From: an uncultured Verrucomicrobia subdivision 3 bacterium
GTDB lineage: Bacteria > Verrucomicrobiota > Verrucomicrobiia > Limisphaerales > UBA11358
Assembly (NCBI GenBank): GCA_903850425.1
Contig: CAINLR010000165.1
Location: forward strand, 45,176 to 109,175
DNA: 64,000 nucleotides
Direction of reading: 5' to 3'
The notes below the pieces were generated by a model. The model had not been told where the DNA came from. It saw only the letters and a list, made by a program, of their open reading frames with translations, and did not search any database. The first letter of the stretch is position 1; each line of letters opens with the position of its first letter. The position numbers were made by a program, and so were the translations under genes. This document shows, one piece after another, positions 28,924-38,022 of this stretch.

Positions 28924-29972
28924 GGTTTGCCGGTGTAACGGAACATTTGCAGGCGATGGTTGTAAGCGTCGGCCACGAAAATTTCATTCCGGGAATTGAT
29001 GGCGATGCCATTGGGCAAGCCAAACTGGCCAGGACCGGAGCCGGCTTCACCCCAGTCGAGTAGCAACCGGCCTTGATCATTAAAAACTTGCACGTTGTTG
29101 AACACCGCATCCACGACATAGACATGGCCAGCCGAATCCACCGCCACGCCTTTGGGCCGGCTGAAGTGGCCCGGGCCATCGCCCGCACTGCCAAACGCCC
29201 GGACGAAACGCCCCTCCGCAGTGAAGACTTGCACGCGACTGTTCAAGGAGTCCGTCACATAGATTTGCTGATGCGCATCCACCGCCACATGCGTAGGAAA
29301 ATTAAATTCGCCCGGGCCCGAGCCGCGCCGGCCGAACTTGGAGAGGTATTCACCCTTCACCCCGCAGAGGACGATCTGATGCCGTTGAGAGTCCGCAATG
29401 ATGAGCCGCTCGCCCAACACGGCGAGTCCCGCTGGGCGCTCCAGTTCGTTGGTGAAGGCAAACTGAACCTTGCCTTTCGCGTCAAAGGCAATCACTTTGC
29501 CCAAGGCCGAGTCGGCGACAAAAAAAGTTGGTCCGTGATGCACCGCCGCCACGGGCGAAACGAAGCGGTAGTCGCCGGCCGAAGACCAGCGCAACCATTG
29601 CTTGCGAATCAGGTCCAAGTAATAGACGGCACTGGCACCCGTATCAGTCACGAGCAGATTGCCCGACTCATCCAGCGATAGTCCAAAAGGTCGGTCTAAT
29701 TTCTTTTGCTCGGAGCCACTGCCGGTAATGGTATTGGCCAGCCGGCTGAAGAAGGCGGGTCGGGCACCAATGTCCTTGGGACTCGCAATGTCCCGGACAT
29801 AGACCACATAGGGTTCAGCGGGCGGCGGCGGCCAGGCCGGCAGAGCAACTGGGGCAGCGTGGACGGTCAGGCTGGAGAGGAACCAGAGCAAAGCGACTGG
29901 GGCAGCCCGATTCCAGGCTTGGAACCAGGAGAGCTTCTGCCGCGACGAGTAGATTGGGAGTATCCTCGCCAT
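28920..29972 (-). CDS. Exported NHL-repeat beta-propeller protein
   Basis: A 350-residue protein with a signal peptide (PVALLWFLSSLTVHAAP) and about six NHL blades. Examples are LDRPFGLSLDESGNLLVTDT, FNFPTHVAVDAHQQIYVTDS, FSRPKGVAVDSAGHVYVVDA and FGLPNGIAINSRNEIFVADA. NHL propellers bind proteins, ligands or polysaccharide, and no catalytic residues are evident. It sits between the barrel gene (two bases upstream) and the 12-heme cytochrome (ATGA overlap), so it is presumably made in step with both. A scaffold or assembly role for the cytochrome complex is inferred from its position alone. It resembles the NHL lipoprotein at 33753-34832. Confidence 0.88.
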   Translation of the reverse strand: MARILPIYSSRQKLSWFQAWNRAAPVALLWFLSSLTVHAAPVALPAWPPPPAEPYVVYVRDIASPKDIGARPAFFSRLANTITGSGSEQKKLDRPFGLSLDESGNLLVTDTGASAVYYLDLIRKQWLRWSSAGDYRFVSPVAAVHHGPTFFVADSALGKVIAFDAKGKVQFAFTNELERPAGLAVLGERLIIADSQRHQIVLCGVKGEYLSKFGRRGSGPGEFNFPTHVAVDAHQQIYVTDSLNSRVQVFTAEGRFVRAFGSAGDGPGHFSRPKGVAVDSAGHVYVVDAVFNNVQVFNDQGRLLLDWGEAGSGPGQFGLPNGIAINSRNEIFVADAYNHRLQMFRYTGKP

Positions 29973-29974
29973 GA

Positions 29975-32041
29975 CTAGAAGGTGCGCTTCAGATAAGCGA
30001 AGAGGCGATGTTTCTCACGCTCTTCGGTATAGGGTCCGGAGGACGTGGACAGGGTGTTATATTCATAGCCGGCGCGCACGCTCAGTTTGCCGCGGGTCCA
30101 ATTCAGCCCGGTGCGGGCGGAACCTTGCGTTTGGTCGCTGTCCACAATTTCCATCAGGGTGCAACCGCCTTCGACATACCACGAGAGGGAGGACCAGAGT
30201 TGCGCATTGTATCGGCTGAGGAACTGGTATTGGGTCTGGTCGCGGTTGCCGGGGTAGTTATAGAACGTCTCGTTGAAATTGAAACTCAGGCTGGACCGGC
30301 TATCGAGATGGAAATCGAAATTCTGGAAGAAACGCAGCGCCTGGTATTGGGTGTAACTGGAATCGTAGTCCTCGTATTCCGCCCCGGTGCGCAACCAGCG
30401 CCAGTTGTAATCCACACCGCCAACGAGGTCGGTCAGCGTTTGCGCCAGCACTGCCGGCGGGGCATTGTTGTCCATCCAGTTTAAGCGGCCATAGATTCCT
30501 AGATGGTTGTAGAGATCCAGCCGGACTTGAAAGGTGGCGTTGAGCGATTCATAGGCGGCATTGTTTGCAGAGTCGCTTTCGTAGGTCACCGAGATGGTCA
30601 GATTGTCATTTGTTTGGAGCAGCGATTGGAGATGACTGCTGGTGGGAACTACGAGCCGGATCTCCGTCAATTCACCCGAGGAAACCACCTGATAGTCGGT
30701 CGTGGCCGCGAGCACGTCGCCGGCGACATTGACCCGGATGGAACTGGTGAGGACGCGTGGGCGATCCAGGTAAACGGGGCGATACTGTGGGCTGGTGGGC
30801 AGGTAGAGTTGATGTGCTTCAATGCTCACCAAGGTGCTGCCGGAGGAGTTTTCCTCCTGGTGGTCGGCGACCAATCCGGCACCCACCGAGAGCCGCCCCC
30901 AGGAACGCAGCCGCTTGTTGTAATTCTCATACAGCCCCAGGCCGTAGCGATCGCTGGTGGCCAAACTAGCACTGCCGGAACTTTCCTGATGGCTGCCATG
31001 AGCGTCCAGATTGGAGGCAAGACTCTCGTAGAGTTGATGGCGAAGACCATAGACACCCTGCACGCGCTGGTCGGCCTGGTCGGTCACCTGCTGGATGGGG
31101 ACGCCCCCTCCGATCGTGTCGGTCACCTGGCGCAGATGGTTGTGCGCAAAATCCAGCATCAGATAACTGTCCAGATTCGGACGGTGATTCATGAGGACGT
31201 TCTCGTCGGCGTTGACGGTCTCGGTCTGCTGTCCACTGTATTCGGACTGGCTATAACCCACGCCCGTGGCGGCCGTAATCTGCTTGCGCGACCCGAAGGT
31301 TTCGGAGTCGGAAAGACTGATGGACTCATTCTGGCTGTTCTGCCGGTTGCCGAAGTTCAGGATGTTGTCGAACTGGTTAATGTGTAGATTCAGCGTGGTC
31401 TGGCCAAAATGCCGCCGGTTGATGCCGACAAAGTTAAAGTAGGTTTCAGAAATCTCGGTGGAGTCCTTAAACCCGGTAGCCGTTTCATCCCGGTAGCCCA
31501 ACTCGGCATTCAGACTTAAGTGGTCGGTGTTCCAATTCACCCGCCCGCCGTAGCGTTCACTGTCCACCGTGAAGGTCTCGAAGGTGCCGTAGTCCCGGAA
31601 GGTATGATCCTGCGCCGCAAACACCGAGGCGTTGTAGGGCTTGGCCTCCAGGAAATTGATCTGCGCCAGATAGCGAGTCAACTCCTGGCTCTCATTGCGC
31701 GTCTGGCTGGAACCCGAGCTCCGGGTGGTCATCGAATCCCACCCCCAACCCAGCTCGCCGTCCAAATCAAACGCGACTAGATTCGGGTGATAGATGGAAC
31801 CCGAAGTGCGCAAACCCACGGTGGGCGTGATGAATAGAGTATCATAGACAGACTGGCCGCCGCCGGTGCGAATCGTCTCGGACGAGCCTTCCACTTCCAA
31901 GCCCACGCTGGCCTGGGGCAAGCCGTTCAGCTTAATCCAGCGTGGGTCTTCCGCACGCGCCGCCGGCACCAGCCACGGCACGATGCCGCCAAGCAGCGCG
32001 CTCGCGACCAAGTAAGAACGATGGCGCGTCAACTGGTTCAT
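29975..32041 (-). CDS. Predicted outer-membrane beta-barrel protein of the cytochrome operon
   Basis: A 688-residue protein with a signal peptide (VASALLGGIVPWLVPAARA). Its body is made almost entirely of alternating amphipathic strands rich in Tyr, Asn, Ser and Gln (YRDETATGFKDSTEISETYF, RTGAEYEDYDSSYTQYQALR), ending in AYLKRTF with a terminal Phe, the outer-membrane insertion signature. It lacks heme sites. It resembles in layout the large porins (MtrB/OmbB type) that hold multiheme cytochromes in the outer membrane, although I see no MtrB-type N-terminal CXXC. The ATG overlaps the stop of the 17-heme lipoprotein as ATGA, which supports assembly of the two as one complex. Confidence 0.82.
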   Translation of the reverse strand: MNQLTRHRSYLVASALLGGIVPWLVPAARAEDPRWIKLNGLPQASVGLEVEGSSETIRTGGGQSVYDTLFITPTVGLRTSGSIYHPNLVAFDLDGELGWGWDSMTTRSSGSSQTRNESQELTRYLAQINFLEAKPYNASVFAAQDHTFRDYGTFETFTVDSERYGGRVNWNTDHLSLNAELGYRDETATGFKDSTEISETYFNFVGINRRHFGQTTLNLHINQFDNILNFGNRQNSQNESISLSDSETFGSRKQITAATGVGYSQSEYSGQQTETVNADENVLMNHRPNLDSYLMLDFAHNHLRQVTDTIGGGVPIQQVTDQADQRVQGVYGLRHQLYESLASNLDAHGSHQESSGSASLATSDRYGLGLYENYNKRLRSWGRLSVGAGLVADHQEENSSGSTLVSIEAHQLYLPTSPQYRPVYLDRPRVLTSSIRVNVAGDVLAATTDYQVVSSGELTEIRLVVPTSSHLQSLLQTNDNLTISVTYESDSANNAAYESLNATFQVRLDLYNHLGIYGRLNWMDNNAPPAVLAQTLTDLVGGVDYNWRWLRTGAEYEDYDSSYTQYQALRFFQNFDFHLDSRSSLSFNFNETFYNYPGNRDQTQYQFLSRYNAQLWSSLSWYVEGGCTLMEIVDSDQTQGSARTGLNWTRGKLSVRAGYEYNTLSTSSGPYTEEREKHRLFAYLKRTF

Positions 32042-33525
32042 TTGGCAGGTGCCGGCTCCTTACCGACTACCTTGCTGGCGGCGCTGGCCTTGAGCAAAAA
32101 TTTATCTTTGCCGACGTGCGGATCGTGGCAACTGACACAAGACTTGCCCTCGATGCCCGCATGACCTTTCACCGCTTTCAAATCCTTGTCGTCATGACAA
32201 TCGCCGCAGAGCTTTAAAATGTTCTTGGCCAGCAGATGGGTCTCCGGGGATTGATGCGGCTTGTGGCAACCCGTGCAATCTTCGACCACGTCGTGCTTGA
32301 ACTTGGCCTGCTCCAAGAAGTTGTCGTGGCAGTCCCAGCACAAGGTTGGCGGGGTCTTCTTGACCAATCCCTTCTTGTCCATCGCGTGCGGATTATGACA
32401 GGCCACACAATCACCATCCGCCACCGGTTGGTGAACCGACTTGGACTTCTTGTTGGGGATATCATCGTGACAATCCGCACACGTTTCCTTGACCGGCTTC
32501 TTTAAGAGAGCCTTGATCTTTCCGGCATGAGGATTATGGCAGGCCAGGCAATCGCCATCCGCGACCGGCTGATGCACATATTTCTTCTTCGCGATCAGGT
32601 CATCGTGACAGGCGGCGCAAGTCTCCTTCAGGGGCTTCTTCAACAATCCCTTGAGGTTGCCCGCGTGCGGACTGTGACACTCCAGGCAGTCGCCGTCGCC
32701 GACCGGCTGATGCACAAATTTTTGCTTCGCGATGAGATCATCGTGACAGCTCAGACAGGTGTCCTTGACGGGCTTCTTCAAGAGTCCCTTGAGCTTGCCC
32801 GCGTGGGGCGTGTGACATTCCAGACAATCGCCGTCACCCACCGGCTGATGGACGAATTTCTTTTTGGCGACCAGTTCGTCGTGGCATTCCGCGCACGTGT
32901 CCTTGACGGATTTTTTCAACAAGCCCTTGAAGTTGGTGGCGTGCGGCGCGTGACAGTCCAGGCATGCGCCGGCTTCCACCGCCTGATGCTTGACCTTGCC
33001 GGCGGCGAGCGGATCATCGTGGCAGGTCAGGCAGAGGGGATTGCCCTTGGTGACGAGCAACTGCTTGTTTTCGGATTGATGCGGCGCATGGCAGCTCGTG
33101 CATTCGCCAGCGTCCACGGGCTGATGCTTCACCTTGCTCGCCACAAAGGTTTGATGCAGCTCCTTGTGGCAGCCAAAGCAGACCTCGCCCGGCTTGCCCA
33201 CCATCTTCTGCGAAAACTGGGACTCATGGCACGCGGTGCAGTCCCGTTTCGCGTAGGGCGGATGCACGGTCATTGGCGGACGTGCCGGCATCACGCGCAC
33301 CGGCGTCTGCCCCACCGCATTGGTATTTAATGGCTCCAGGGCCATTGCGGCCAGCCGATTGGTTGCGCCCGGCTGCGGCACGCCATCAAAGAAAAACGTC
33401 AGCCACTTCTGCTTGGTCTCCGTGCGGCAGCCGGCAAAGAGGACCAGCCCCCCGGCCAAAGCCATCAAGGCGCCCACGGTCCGGCTCCAGCGGCGGATAT
33501 TGGCTTTGGTGGATGGCGGGTTCAT
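32038..33525 (-). CDS. 17-heme c-type cytochrome lipoprotein of tandem 46-residue repeats
   Basis: A 495-residue protein with lipoprotein signal VLFAGCRTE and seventeen CXXCH sites. Most come in pairs within a repeated unit such as FVHQPVGDGDCLECHTPHAG followed by LKGLLKKPVKDTC.SCHDDL. The central copies have a period of 138 bases (46 codons), seen as the CCGGCTGATG element at 32565, 32703 and 32841. These are doubled-CXXCH motifs of the paired-cytochrome family. The chain is notably Lys-rich. It is the first gene of a coupled set with the barrel, the NHL protein and the 12-heme cytochrome. It probably forms a heme wire at one face of the outer membrane. Confidence 0.94.
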   Translation of the reverse strand: MNPPSTKANIRRWSRTVGALMALAGGLVLFAGCRTETKQKWLTFFFDGVPQPGATNRLAAMALEPLNTNAVGQTPVRVMPARPPMTVHPPYAKRDCTACHESQFSQKMVGKPGEVCFGCHKELHQTFVASKVKHQPVDAGECTSCHAPHQSENKQLLVTKGNPLCLTCHDDPLAAGKVKHQAVEAGACLDCHAPHATNFKGLLKKSVKDTCAECHDELVAKKKFVHQPVGDGDCLECHTPHAGKLKGLLKKPVKDTCLSCHDDLIAKQKFVHQPVGDGDCLECHSPHAGNLKGLLKKPLKETCAACHDDLIAKKKYVHQPVADGDCLACHNPHAGKIKALLKKPVKETCADCHDDIPNKKSKSVHQPVADGDCVACHNPHAMDKKGLVKKTPPTLCWDCHDNFLEQAKFKHDVVEDCTGCHKPHQSPETHLLAKNILKLCGDCHDDKDLKAVKGHAGIEGKSCVSCHDPHVGKDKFLLKASAASKVVGKEPAPAK

Positions 33526-33752
33526 TTAATCCGGACAATTCAAACTAGGGAAATCAGGGCATTAGCTTGCGACTTTTAATCCGCAAAGTTAGCGGGTGAA
33601 AAAGCTGCCGAGGGTTGGATCACGCCAAGAAGTTTCGCACATCTCGGAAGCCTCGACGCCGCGCAGAGCTTCTTGGACGGCGGTAGTCCGCCACCACCTT
33701 TCAGCTCGTCGCGATTAACGGCTCCAATGTTGCTTTGAACTGCCATAACGGT

Positions 33753-34832
33753 TCATTTCTGTTTCAAGAACCCATACACACTGACCTTGTTTCCGCCGAA
33801 CTGGCTGGTGACGAAGATCAGGTAGTCACACTGGCGACCGGGAGCGACGTATTTCTGGAAGTAACTCATATGGTCGTAATCTACTTTCACTGAAGCCGGC
33901 AGGGTCACTGCGCCCTGGGTGCTGGCCCCTGCCTGGCCAAAAAACAAGAGCAGCCGGCCTTCCGTATCAAATATCTGAACGACCTGCGTGGCCGCATCCA
34001 CCACATACGCGAGTCCCTGTCGGTCCACGGCCACGCCTTTGGGCCGCGAAAAACTACCCGGAGCCAGCCCCTGCCCGCCGATGGTCCGCAGGTATTTTCC
34101 GTCGAGGTCATACACCTGCACCGCAAAGCCGCCAAGGTCGGAGACCAGCAGCCGCCCATTGATCCTGTCCAGCGCCAGGTTGGCGGGTGAAAACAGCTTG
34201 CCCACCTTGACCTGGTCATCCGCCGGAATGGTAAACAAAAATTTGTGATCGGCCTTGCCAAACACCCGCACCAGATGATGCTGCAGGTCGGTGACGTAAA
34301 GACGATCCGCCGAAACGGCGACATCCGAAGGGTTCATCTCATCCTTCTTGCCGAGCGCTTCCTGAAAGGTGCCGTCCGCGCCAAAAATCACCACCTGCTT
34401 GCGGCCGGTGTCGGCCACATACCGCGTGCCGTCAGCATCAATCGTGACGTTGATGGGCATCCGCAACTTGCCCTCGCCCGCCGGGGCAAAGTAAGACGCG
34501 CGGTGCTTTTGCAAATCAAATACCTCGATCAAATTCTGCACGGTGTCGCAGACAAAAACCTTGCCGTCACGCAGCGCCAAGCCATAGGGCTTGACCACGC
34601 CACCCGCCGCCGTCTTATCCCCGGTGACAAAATCGGTAAAGCTGCCGCCCCGGCCCAGGTCGGCATCCGAGGAGAAGGAAGTCAGGTATTGAATGCGCGG
34701 CTCATCCGGCTTGGGCGGAAAGAAAGTATAAGTCTGCGCCGACTTGGGCGTCGTGGAGCAACCGCTCAACAGCGCCAGCAGCAGACAGCAGCCGCCGAGT
34801 GGCAGGAACCGCCATTGGATCGTGGTCATCAT
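33753..34832 (-). CDS. NHL-repeat lipoprotein
   Basis: A 359-residue lipoprotein with signal LGGCCLLLALLSGCST (lipobox LLSGC) and an NHL beta-propeller of about six blades, e.g. MPINVTIDADGTRYVADTGR, SPANLALDRINGRLLVSDL and FSRPKGVAVDRQGLAYVVDA. I chose the ATG at 34832; an in-frame TTG lies two codons earlier. It is 227 bases upstream of the 17-heme gene and 405 bases from the PKD-cytochrome gene, so it could be a separate transcript or the head of the barrel operon. It is homologous to the NHL proteins at 28920 and 10699. Function unknown; a periplasmic scaffold for electron-transfer proteins is inferred. Confidence 0.88.
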   Translation of the reverse strand: MMTTIQWRFLPLGGCCLLLALLSGCSTTPKSAQTYTFFPPKPDEPRIQYLTSFSSDADLGRGGSFTDFVTGDKTAAGGVVKPYGLALRDGKVFVCDTVQNLIEVFDLQKHRASYFAPAGEGKLRMPINVTIDADGTRYVADTGRKQVVIFGADGTFQEALGKKDEMNPSDVAVSADRLYVTDLQHHLVRVFGKADHKFLFTIPADDQVKVGKLFSPANLALDRINGRLLVSDLGGFAVQVYDLDGKYLRTIGGQGLAPGSFSRPKGVAVDRQGLAYVVDAATQVVQIFDTEGRLLLFFGQAGASTQGAVTLPASVKVDYDHMSYFQKYVAPGRQCDYLIFVTSQFGGNKVSVYGFLKQK

Positions 34833-35140
34833 GGTCAAAATATTAGTATTAAGTCGTTGTTTTGCTTCGCCGGAAGCTTTTGGCTGGCTCGCCGGACACT
34901 GCGTGCCAAACTACACGGCCAACCACCGGAAACCAAGCGTGTTTTCCCGCCGGAACTTGCTTCAGCCTGGGTCAAATTCTCGAACTTAGTTCAACCGTTG
35001 CCAGCGTCCATTCATCCTGGGACAGGCATGTTGCCAGTCTATTTGAATTTGGCAGTGCGGCGGCCACCCCCGACCTCGAAACTCGCCCGGCAAGATGCCG
35101 GTCCCGCTACGCGCCAGAATTCCGCATTTGAGACCCGGTT
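34833..35140. other. Intergenic DNA between the PKD-cytochrome and the NHL lipoprotein
   Basis: No supported gene. The part next to 34840-34860 is AT-rich and reads TTAATACTAATATT on the minus strand just before the NHL lipoprotein start, a possible promoter/-10 region. The rest is non-coding with no strong structure before the terminator at 35141. Confidence 0.4.
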
Positions 35141-35179
35141 AAAAAGCGGGCCTTGGTCAAGTATTCGACCAAGGCCCGC
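35141..35179 (-). terminator. Strong rho-independent terminator of the PKD-cytochrome gene
   Basis: A 13-bp perfect stem (GCGGGCCTTGGTC with GACCAAGGCCCGC) and an 8-base loop are followed on the minus strand by TTTTT. It ends transcription of the gene at 35244-37892. Confidence 0.9.
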
Positions 35180-35185
35180 CTGAAT

Positions 35186-35255
35186 TCAGAACTATCGGCC
35201 GAGCCAGGTTAGTTCACCGTTCAGAACTATCGGCCGAGCCAGGTTAGTTCACCGT
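35186..35255. repeat. Perfect 35-bp tandem duplication spanning the stop of the PKD-cytochrome gene
   Basis: Bases 35186-35220 and 35221-35255 are identical 35-base units beginning TCAGAACTATCGGCC. The second unit contains the gene's last sense codons and its TAA (minus strand); the first is a copy lying between the stop and the terminator. The coding sequence is unaffected. Confidence 0.95.
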
Positions 35256-37892
35256 AATGATGTTAGTCGCATTCGCGCTACCACCCGGGTTGCTGGCCTG
35301 CATAATCACCTTGTAATTGCCAGCATTGGTGTAGGTGAAGGAGATAGTCATACCCGAGACACCCACCAGGCGGTTCGAGGTGGCGGTATAACCGCTGCTA
35401 TCATAGAGCGTCCATTTGCCATACTCGGCATTGAGGCTCGTGTTCGTAAAGTTCACCGAGGCGGGATGCGTGAGCGTTCCCGGGGTGAAACTGAAGCTCG
35501 GCACCACCGGGGAATACACATGCGTGAAGTTATTCCGGGTCAGCGTTTCCGTTCCGTTGGCATCCGTGGCCGTGAGCGAGACCGTGAAGACGCCGTTCGT
35601 CGTGTATTTATGGGGAACGACCGTGCCAATCGTGTTGGTCGTGACGCCATCGCCGAAATCCCATGCACCCGAGGTCAGGGCCGGGTTCAGGTTCGTGAAG
35701 GTGACCGTGCCGTTGAGCGCAATATCAGGTGTATTGGCCGTGAACTTGGCGGTCACGAACTGGCTCAGCACCTTGGTTTCGGCATCCTTCAGCAGCAATG
35801 GGATGAACGTCGGATTATGCACGCCCAAGCTGCCGTCGTTGCGCACCATATAGACATTGAAACGCGCCTGGCGGATGACGTCCGGTAATTTCAACTGATC
35901 CGCAGCCGAAGGACCGGCATTGGTAATACTTGCCAGTGCGCCGGGCAGTGTGAACTCCCAACTGTTCTGTTTGTATTTGCTGTAATTGGCTCCCAAAAGG
36001 GCGGGGCCATTGTTGGTCGCCCAGCGATTCAACAAATCCGCCATGCGCGCCAGAGTATTGGTAGTCTTGGCTTGCGTGCCCAGCCAGTCAGGATATCCGG
36101 AGGTATGGCAACCACCCAAGGCGCAACCATTGGGATCCATGTCGAAGGTGTGACCCAACACCATGGTGCTGGAATTCACCGCATAGTCCGGCACATGGCA
36201 GGTGGCGCATTGGTTGGTATTGAACACAGAGCGCGGAGTAATGCCGCTGTGGGTGGCATAAATGCCCATGCCGTTATTAATCGGGCCATTGGTATAAACG
36301 GTCTTACCATTGGTGGTGTTCAGATAGTCCGGCTGCAGAATGCCGACGAGGATGTTATATTGCACGGAATTATGCGGCGGACGGCTGTAACCAGTGACGT
36401 TGGTGGTCAAACCCACGGCCACGGAAACGTTCGTCGGCGTCAGGACGACACTGTTCGTCGTGCGGCCGATGACATAGGAGTTCGTCAGAATGCCATACCA
36501 GTTGGTCTTATAGCTGTTGGTGTAGATGTCCACATAGACTAGATTCGTCGTGGCATTGCCAACGACCGAGTTGGTGATCAAACCGTAAGCCCGGCCATCC
36601 CAGCGGGCGCCGCGGGTGTTATGGCACTGACCGCAGATATTGACGTTGGGATCATACAAACTGGAAAACGTCGAGCCATAGAACAGCACATTGGTCGTAA
36701 TCGAGTTATCATAGTTGGTCGTCAACACGGTGCGCTTGTCGGCGGTGGTGGCCATCGTGAAGTAGTTGGAGGACCAAGTCGGATTGCGCAACTGGGCGAC
36801 GTTATATTTCTCATGCGGATCATGGCAGACCGCGCAGGTGGGACCCCAGGAACCGGAATCTTTGCCGGAGGGCAACACCAACGGTTTGACCACGCCGGTC
36901 AACCGGGCTTCATAGTCCGAGAGCATGGCCATGCGCGTGGCACCAGAGTGACACATGCCGCAACCGACCTGACGATCCTGACCGGCATCATACACCGGAT
37001 TATTGGCCGGACCATAGGTGCTGTTGACAATGCCCGTGGTGGAATTGGTGACCAGCAGCGAACTGTTGGTGGGATTAACGGTGACGTAATAACCGTAGAG
37101 CGTCTTGCCGGCAAGAACGATGGTGTTGGTATAATAAACGCCGCTGTTAAAACCGTATTTGACGTCATCATTCACCTGCCCGTGCAACGATTCCGAGTAT
37201 TCCTCGAAGGTGGGATGATGGCTGTCCTGATGGCAACTGCCGCAGATAGCCGGATCAATGCTGACCGCCGGGCGGATGAGCGCGTGATCGGTGTTCTTAT
37301 GCCAGGCGGCCGGGCCGTGGCAGTTCTCGCAGCCGACATTCGCGAGATGGGCCGTGGTCGCGCCCGTGTAACCCGTGGGCTGGCCAAACCCAACGGTATG
37401 ACAGGGCAGACAACTCGCGTTGTTGCCCATGCCAATGGAAGTCAGCAAGCTTAAGGCGGAGGCGTGGTCGGTCTGGGTCCAAGTGGCAATCTTGTCACCG
37501 TGACAGCCGCTGCAATAGCCGGAGCCGGCAAACGAATTCGACTGGCTCAGGCGGAAGGAGTAATTGTTGGTCGGATCCGGATTAGCCACGGTCTTGGACC
37601 AGGCAAAATCGGAGGCCGCCACGTTGGCCAGGGAGATCCAAGGCCCCGTGAGGATATTCGTCGTGGCCTCGATGCTATACCAGCCCTGCATGCCATACCA
37701 GGAGACCGTGGTGTTGGTGCCGACGGTGGTAATGCTCGTGATCGTGGACTGGGCGGGAATGCCGCCTTGAGTGCCAGACGGAATCCGATACATATCGGCG
37801 CGGGCGGAAGTCCCAAAGATGCCGCCGAGGGCCAGGCCGGCCGCTAAGACAGCCAAAGCGCGGCGCATAGGGTAATGATCAATCGTTTTCAT
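35244..37892 (-). CDS. Multiheme c-type cytochrome with C-terminal PKD domains
   Basis: An 882-residue exported protein with signal peptide (LAVLAAGLALGGIFGTSARA). A short beta domain (STITSITTVGTNTTVSWY) is followed by a cytochrome region with eight CXXCH sites: CSGCH, CLPCH, CENCH, CGSCH, CGMCH, CAVCH, CGQCH and CATCH. CALGGCH is a CX4CH candidate ninth site. The first heme block (CSGCHGDKIATW...DHASAL) is like cytochrome c554-type proteins. Residues after ~690 form two PKD/Ig-like domains (GAWDFGDGVTTNTIGTVVPHKYTTNG cut here as the DFGDG signature). PKD domains usually mean a cell-surface location. The gene has a strong terminator and probably its own promoter. Confidence 0.92.
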   Translation of the reverse strand: MKTIDHYPMRRALAVLAAGLALGGIFGTSARADMYRIPSGTQGGIPAQSTITSITTVGTNTTVSWYGMQGWYSIEATTNILTGPWISLANVAASDFAWSKTVANPDPTNNYSFRLSQSNSFAGSGYCSGCHGDKIATWTQTDHASALSLLTSIGMGNNASCLPCHTVGFGQPTGYTGATTAHLANVGCENCHGPAAWHKNTDHALIRPAVSIDPAICGSCHQDSHHPTFEEYSESLHGQVNDDVKYGFNSGVYYTNTIVLAGKTLYGYYVTVNPTNSSLLVTNSTTGIVNSTYGPANNPVYDAGQDRQVGCGMCHSGATRMAMLSDYEARLTGVVKPLVLPSGKDSGSWGPTCAVCHDPHEKYNVAQLRNPTWSSNYFTMATTADKRTVLTTNYDNSITTNVLFYGSTFSSLYDPNVNICGQCHNTRGARWDGRAYGLITNSVVGNATTNLVYVDIYTNSYKTNWYGILTNSYVIGRTTNSVVLTPTNVSVAVGLTTNVTGYSRPPHNSVQYNILVGILQPDYLNTTNGKTVYTNGPINNGMGIYATHSGITPRSVFNTNQCATCHVPDYAVNSSTMVLGHTFDMDPNGCALGGCHTSGYPDWLGTQAKTTNTLARMADLLNRWATNNGPALLGANYSKYKQNSWEFTLPGALASITNAGPSAADQLKLPDVIRQARFNVYMVRNDGSLGVHNPTFIPLLLKDAETKVLSQFVTAKFTANTPDIALNGTVTFTNLNPALTSGAWDFGDGVTTNTIGTVVPHKYTTNGVFTVSLTATDANGTETLTRNNFTHVYSPVVPSFSFTPGTLTHPASVNFTNTSLNAEYGKWTLYDSSGYTATSNRLVGVSGMTISFTYTNAGNYKVIMQASNPGGSANATNIITVN

Positions 37893-38022
37893 TTTGATAT
37901 TTTAGGTTCTATTGTTGCCCCGGCGCCGTTATGACTTCTGCCCGGCCACCCCGCCGCATTGGGCGGCGAGTTGGCGAACATGGCAGGATTTCATAACCTC
38001 AAGCACAGCGGGTTATTCCAGA

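Noticed and set aside
32450..33000. Regular repeats that could be taken for a CRISPR array
   Set aside because: The period is 138 bases, a multiple of three, and each unit encodes paired CXXCH motifs; repeats are coding, not short identical units with unique spacers.
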